Positions 21,038-21,821 of a stretch of 21,821 bases of DNA are shown here, piece by piece. The stretch lies in the IMG/VR virus record IMGVR_UViG_3300045412_000446, positions 1 through 21,821 of that record, one strand, 5' to 3'. Position 1 is the stretch's first letter, and every line of letters starts with the position of its first letter. This DNA is from a virus. The translations under genes and the position numbers were made by a program. The notes beneath the pieces were generated by a model that was not told where the DNA came from, ran no database searches, and saw only the letters and a program-made list of their open reading frames with translations.

Positions 21038-21617
21038 TGATGATTTGATATATGTGTTGCCAGTTATTTACTCGGATGATTTCTTTGTGTTCTAAACCTT
21101 GGTTGTAATCGTGATCGTATAATAATGGACGCAGGCCATATTCCAAACCTTTTTTGGCATTGGTCCATTTATCTTCCACCCACCATAAATTTGTGCCATG
21201 GAATTCCGCCAAAGCAGCATCTTTGTGATCCCCGGTTTCCAATATAAAATAATTGGTGAACACTGTGTCTCCAAACAGTTCTGCTAATCTTTTTTTTCTC
21301 AATTGCTGTGCTGGTATGTCGGATGTTTGTGATGTTATGGGTATGAATGTCCATCCTTCTGCGTGCAATAATTTAACCCAGGTCTGGGCATCCGGCATGG
21401 GCAATTGTGTTGACATCCATGCGCTCTTATTAAATTCTCTGACCAGTTCTCTGGAAAGGTCTATGTGTATGCCATATCGGATACTCATGTCATACTCATA
21501 ATCTGTATTTTCCAATTGTGGGAATCCTTTTAAGACCATCCATTTATCAAAATGGTCTTCCCATTCCAATAACACACCGTCGACGTCTGTTAGTATTATC
21601 CTATCTGATAGTGGCAT
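21024..21617 (-). CDS. HAD-superfamily phosphatase
   Basis: A 197-residue HAD enzyme with all four motifs: LTDVDGVLL (9-17; Asp11 nucleophile, Asp13 acid/base), ITSQTS (94-99) as motif II, the Lys of GDHKDAAL (132) as motif III, and WWVEDKWTNA with Asp149 as motif IV. The cap region at about 20-70 is aromatic and acidic. Such enzymes remove phosphate from sugars, nucleotides or sugar-nucleotide intermediates. Its position directly before a kinase/nucleotidyltransferase fusion recalls the order phosphorylate, dephosphorylate, nucleotidylate seen in heptose activation; that reading is inference. The alternative is a 5'-nucleotidase in phage nucleotide metabolism. Confidence 0.8.
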   Translation of the reverse strand: MPLSDRIILTDVDGVLLEWEDHFDKWMVLKGFPQLENTDYEYDMSIRYGIHIDLSRELVREFNKSAWMSTQLPMPDAQTWVKLLHAEGWTFIPITSQTSDIPAQQLRKKRLAELFGDTVFTNYFILETGDHKDAALAEFHGTNLWWVEDKWTNAKKGLEYGLRPLLYDHDYNQGLEHKEIIRVNNWQHIYQIINGKK

Positions 21618-21821
21618 CTTCCATCCCAGCCACTCTTAACTTGACTATGTTGGTCAACTGCCATTGTTTTTGGTCCAGTCCCTTGGTTATGCCCAGCCAT
21701 TTGTTCCTCAGCAGGGCAAACTCATTGATGATCTTTTCCATGTCTACCACATCTGCCTCACCATCCACGTACTTGTCGGCATCTCTGGATGTGAGTGCTC
21801 TGTTGTAATTTTCCAGGAATT
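21601..21821 (-). CDS. Unknown protein, C-terminal part only
   Basis: The last 73 residues of a gene that enters from the right edge. They are helical and charged (ADKYVDGEADVVDMEKIINE, FALLRNKWLGITKGL, QWQLTNIVKLRVAGMEDATI) and end in TAG at 21601-21603, overlapping the HAD start by 17 nt. The composition suits a small soluble or coiled phage protein. There is too little to name a family. Confidence 0.6.
   Translation of the reverse strand, partial: FLENYNRALTSRDADKYVDGEADVVDMEKIINEFALLRNKWLGITKGLDQKQWQLTNIVKLRVAGMEDATIR

Noticed and set aside
1-21821. tRNA genes, CRISPR arrays, IS elements, integrase sites
   Set aside because: No cloverleaf with a T-arm motif, no regularly spaced direct repeats, and no transposase- or integrase-like protein was seen on reading.

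Overview
The window looks like part of the genome of a large tailed phage of the T4-like (myovirus) group. The left third carries replication and recombination genes of that group: a gp61-type primase zinc domain, a UvsW-type DEAH helicase, a probable gp62 clamp-loader small subunit, and several small conserved-looking genes packed with 1-26 nt overlaps. The gene style resembles marine cyanophage/pelagiphage relatives of T4; the host cannot be read from this window. No tRNA, rRNA, IS element, integrase or CRISPR array was seen.

Layout. (1) 1-1490: start of a primase gene and a virion-type structural gene (both leftward, the latter behind a T4-late-promoter-like octamer), and one divergent small gene. 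(2) 1500-7062: a leftward operon behind a good sigma70-like promoter at 7078-7105. In transcription order it holds a HARP-domain-like protein, UvsW, two unknowns, gp62, a zinc-finger protein, a small unknown, a miniature protein with the motifs of a C-family DNA polymerase (DnaE), and a tiny membrane peptide with no ATG in its frame. (3) 7122-7526: a lone rightward SprT-like metalloprotease.

(4) 7501-21037, possibly to the right edge: a cassette of about 13.5 kb for building and decorating a polysaccharide. The leftward block (15268 to 7501) has a GT61-like transferase, two KpsC/KpsS-like transferases, a sulfotransferase, an asparagine synthetase, a GT-A transferase, a third KpsC/S-like transferase and a DUF115/Maf-like protein. 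The rightward block (15303 to 19132) has an SGNH-like protein, a fourth KpsC/S-like transferase, an FkbM methyltransferase, an SDR sugar epimerase and a GT2-like transferase. A second leftward block (21821 to 19129) has an unknown partial gene, a HAD phosphatase, an APS-kinase-like/nucleotidyltransferase fusion, a GT8-like transferase and an orphan.

Taken together, the cassette has parts for making an activated precursor (kinase, phosphatase, nucleotidyltransferase, epimerase), joining sugars (eight transferase-like genes), and decorating the product (methyl, sulfate, perhaps an amide and an ester change). Many junctions are ATGA overlaps, which implies coupled translation. Local base composition swings strongly, suggesting piecemeal assembly. 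Likely roles are modification of the phage particle or remodelling of the host surface; the sequence alone does not choose between them.
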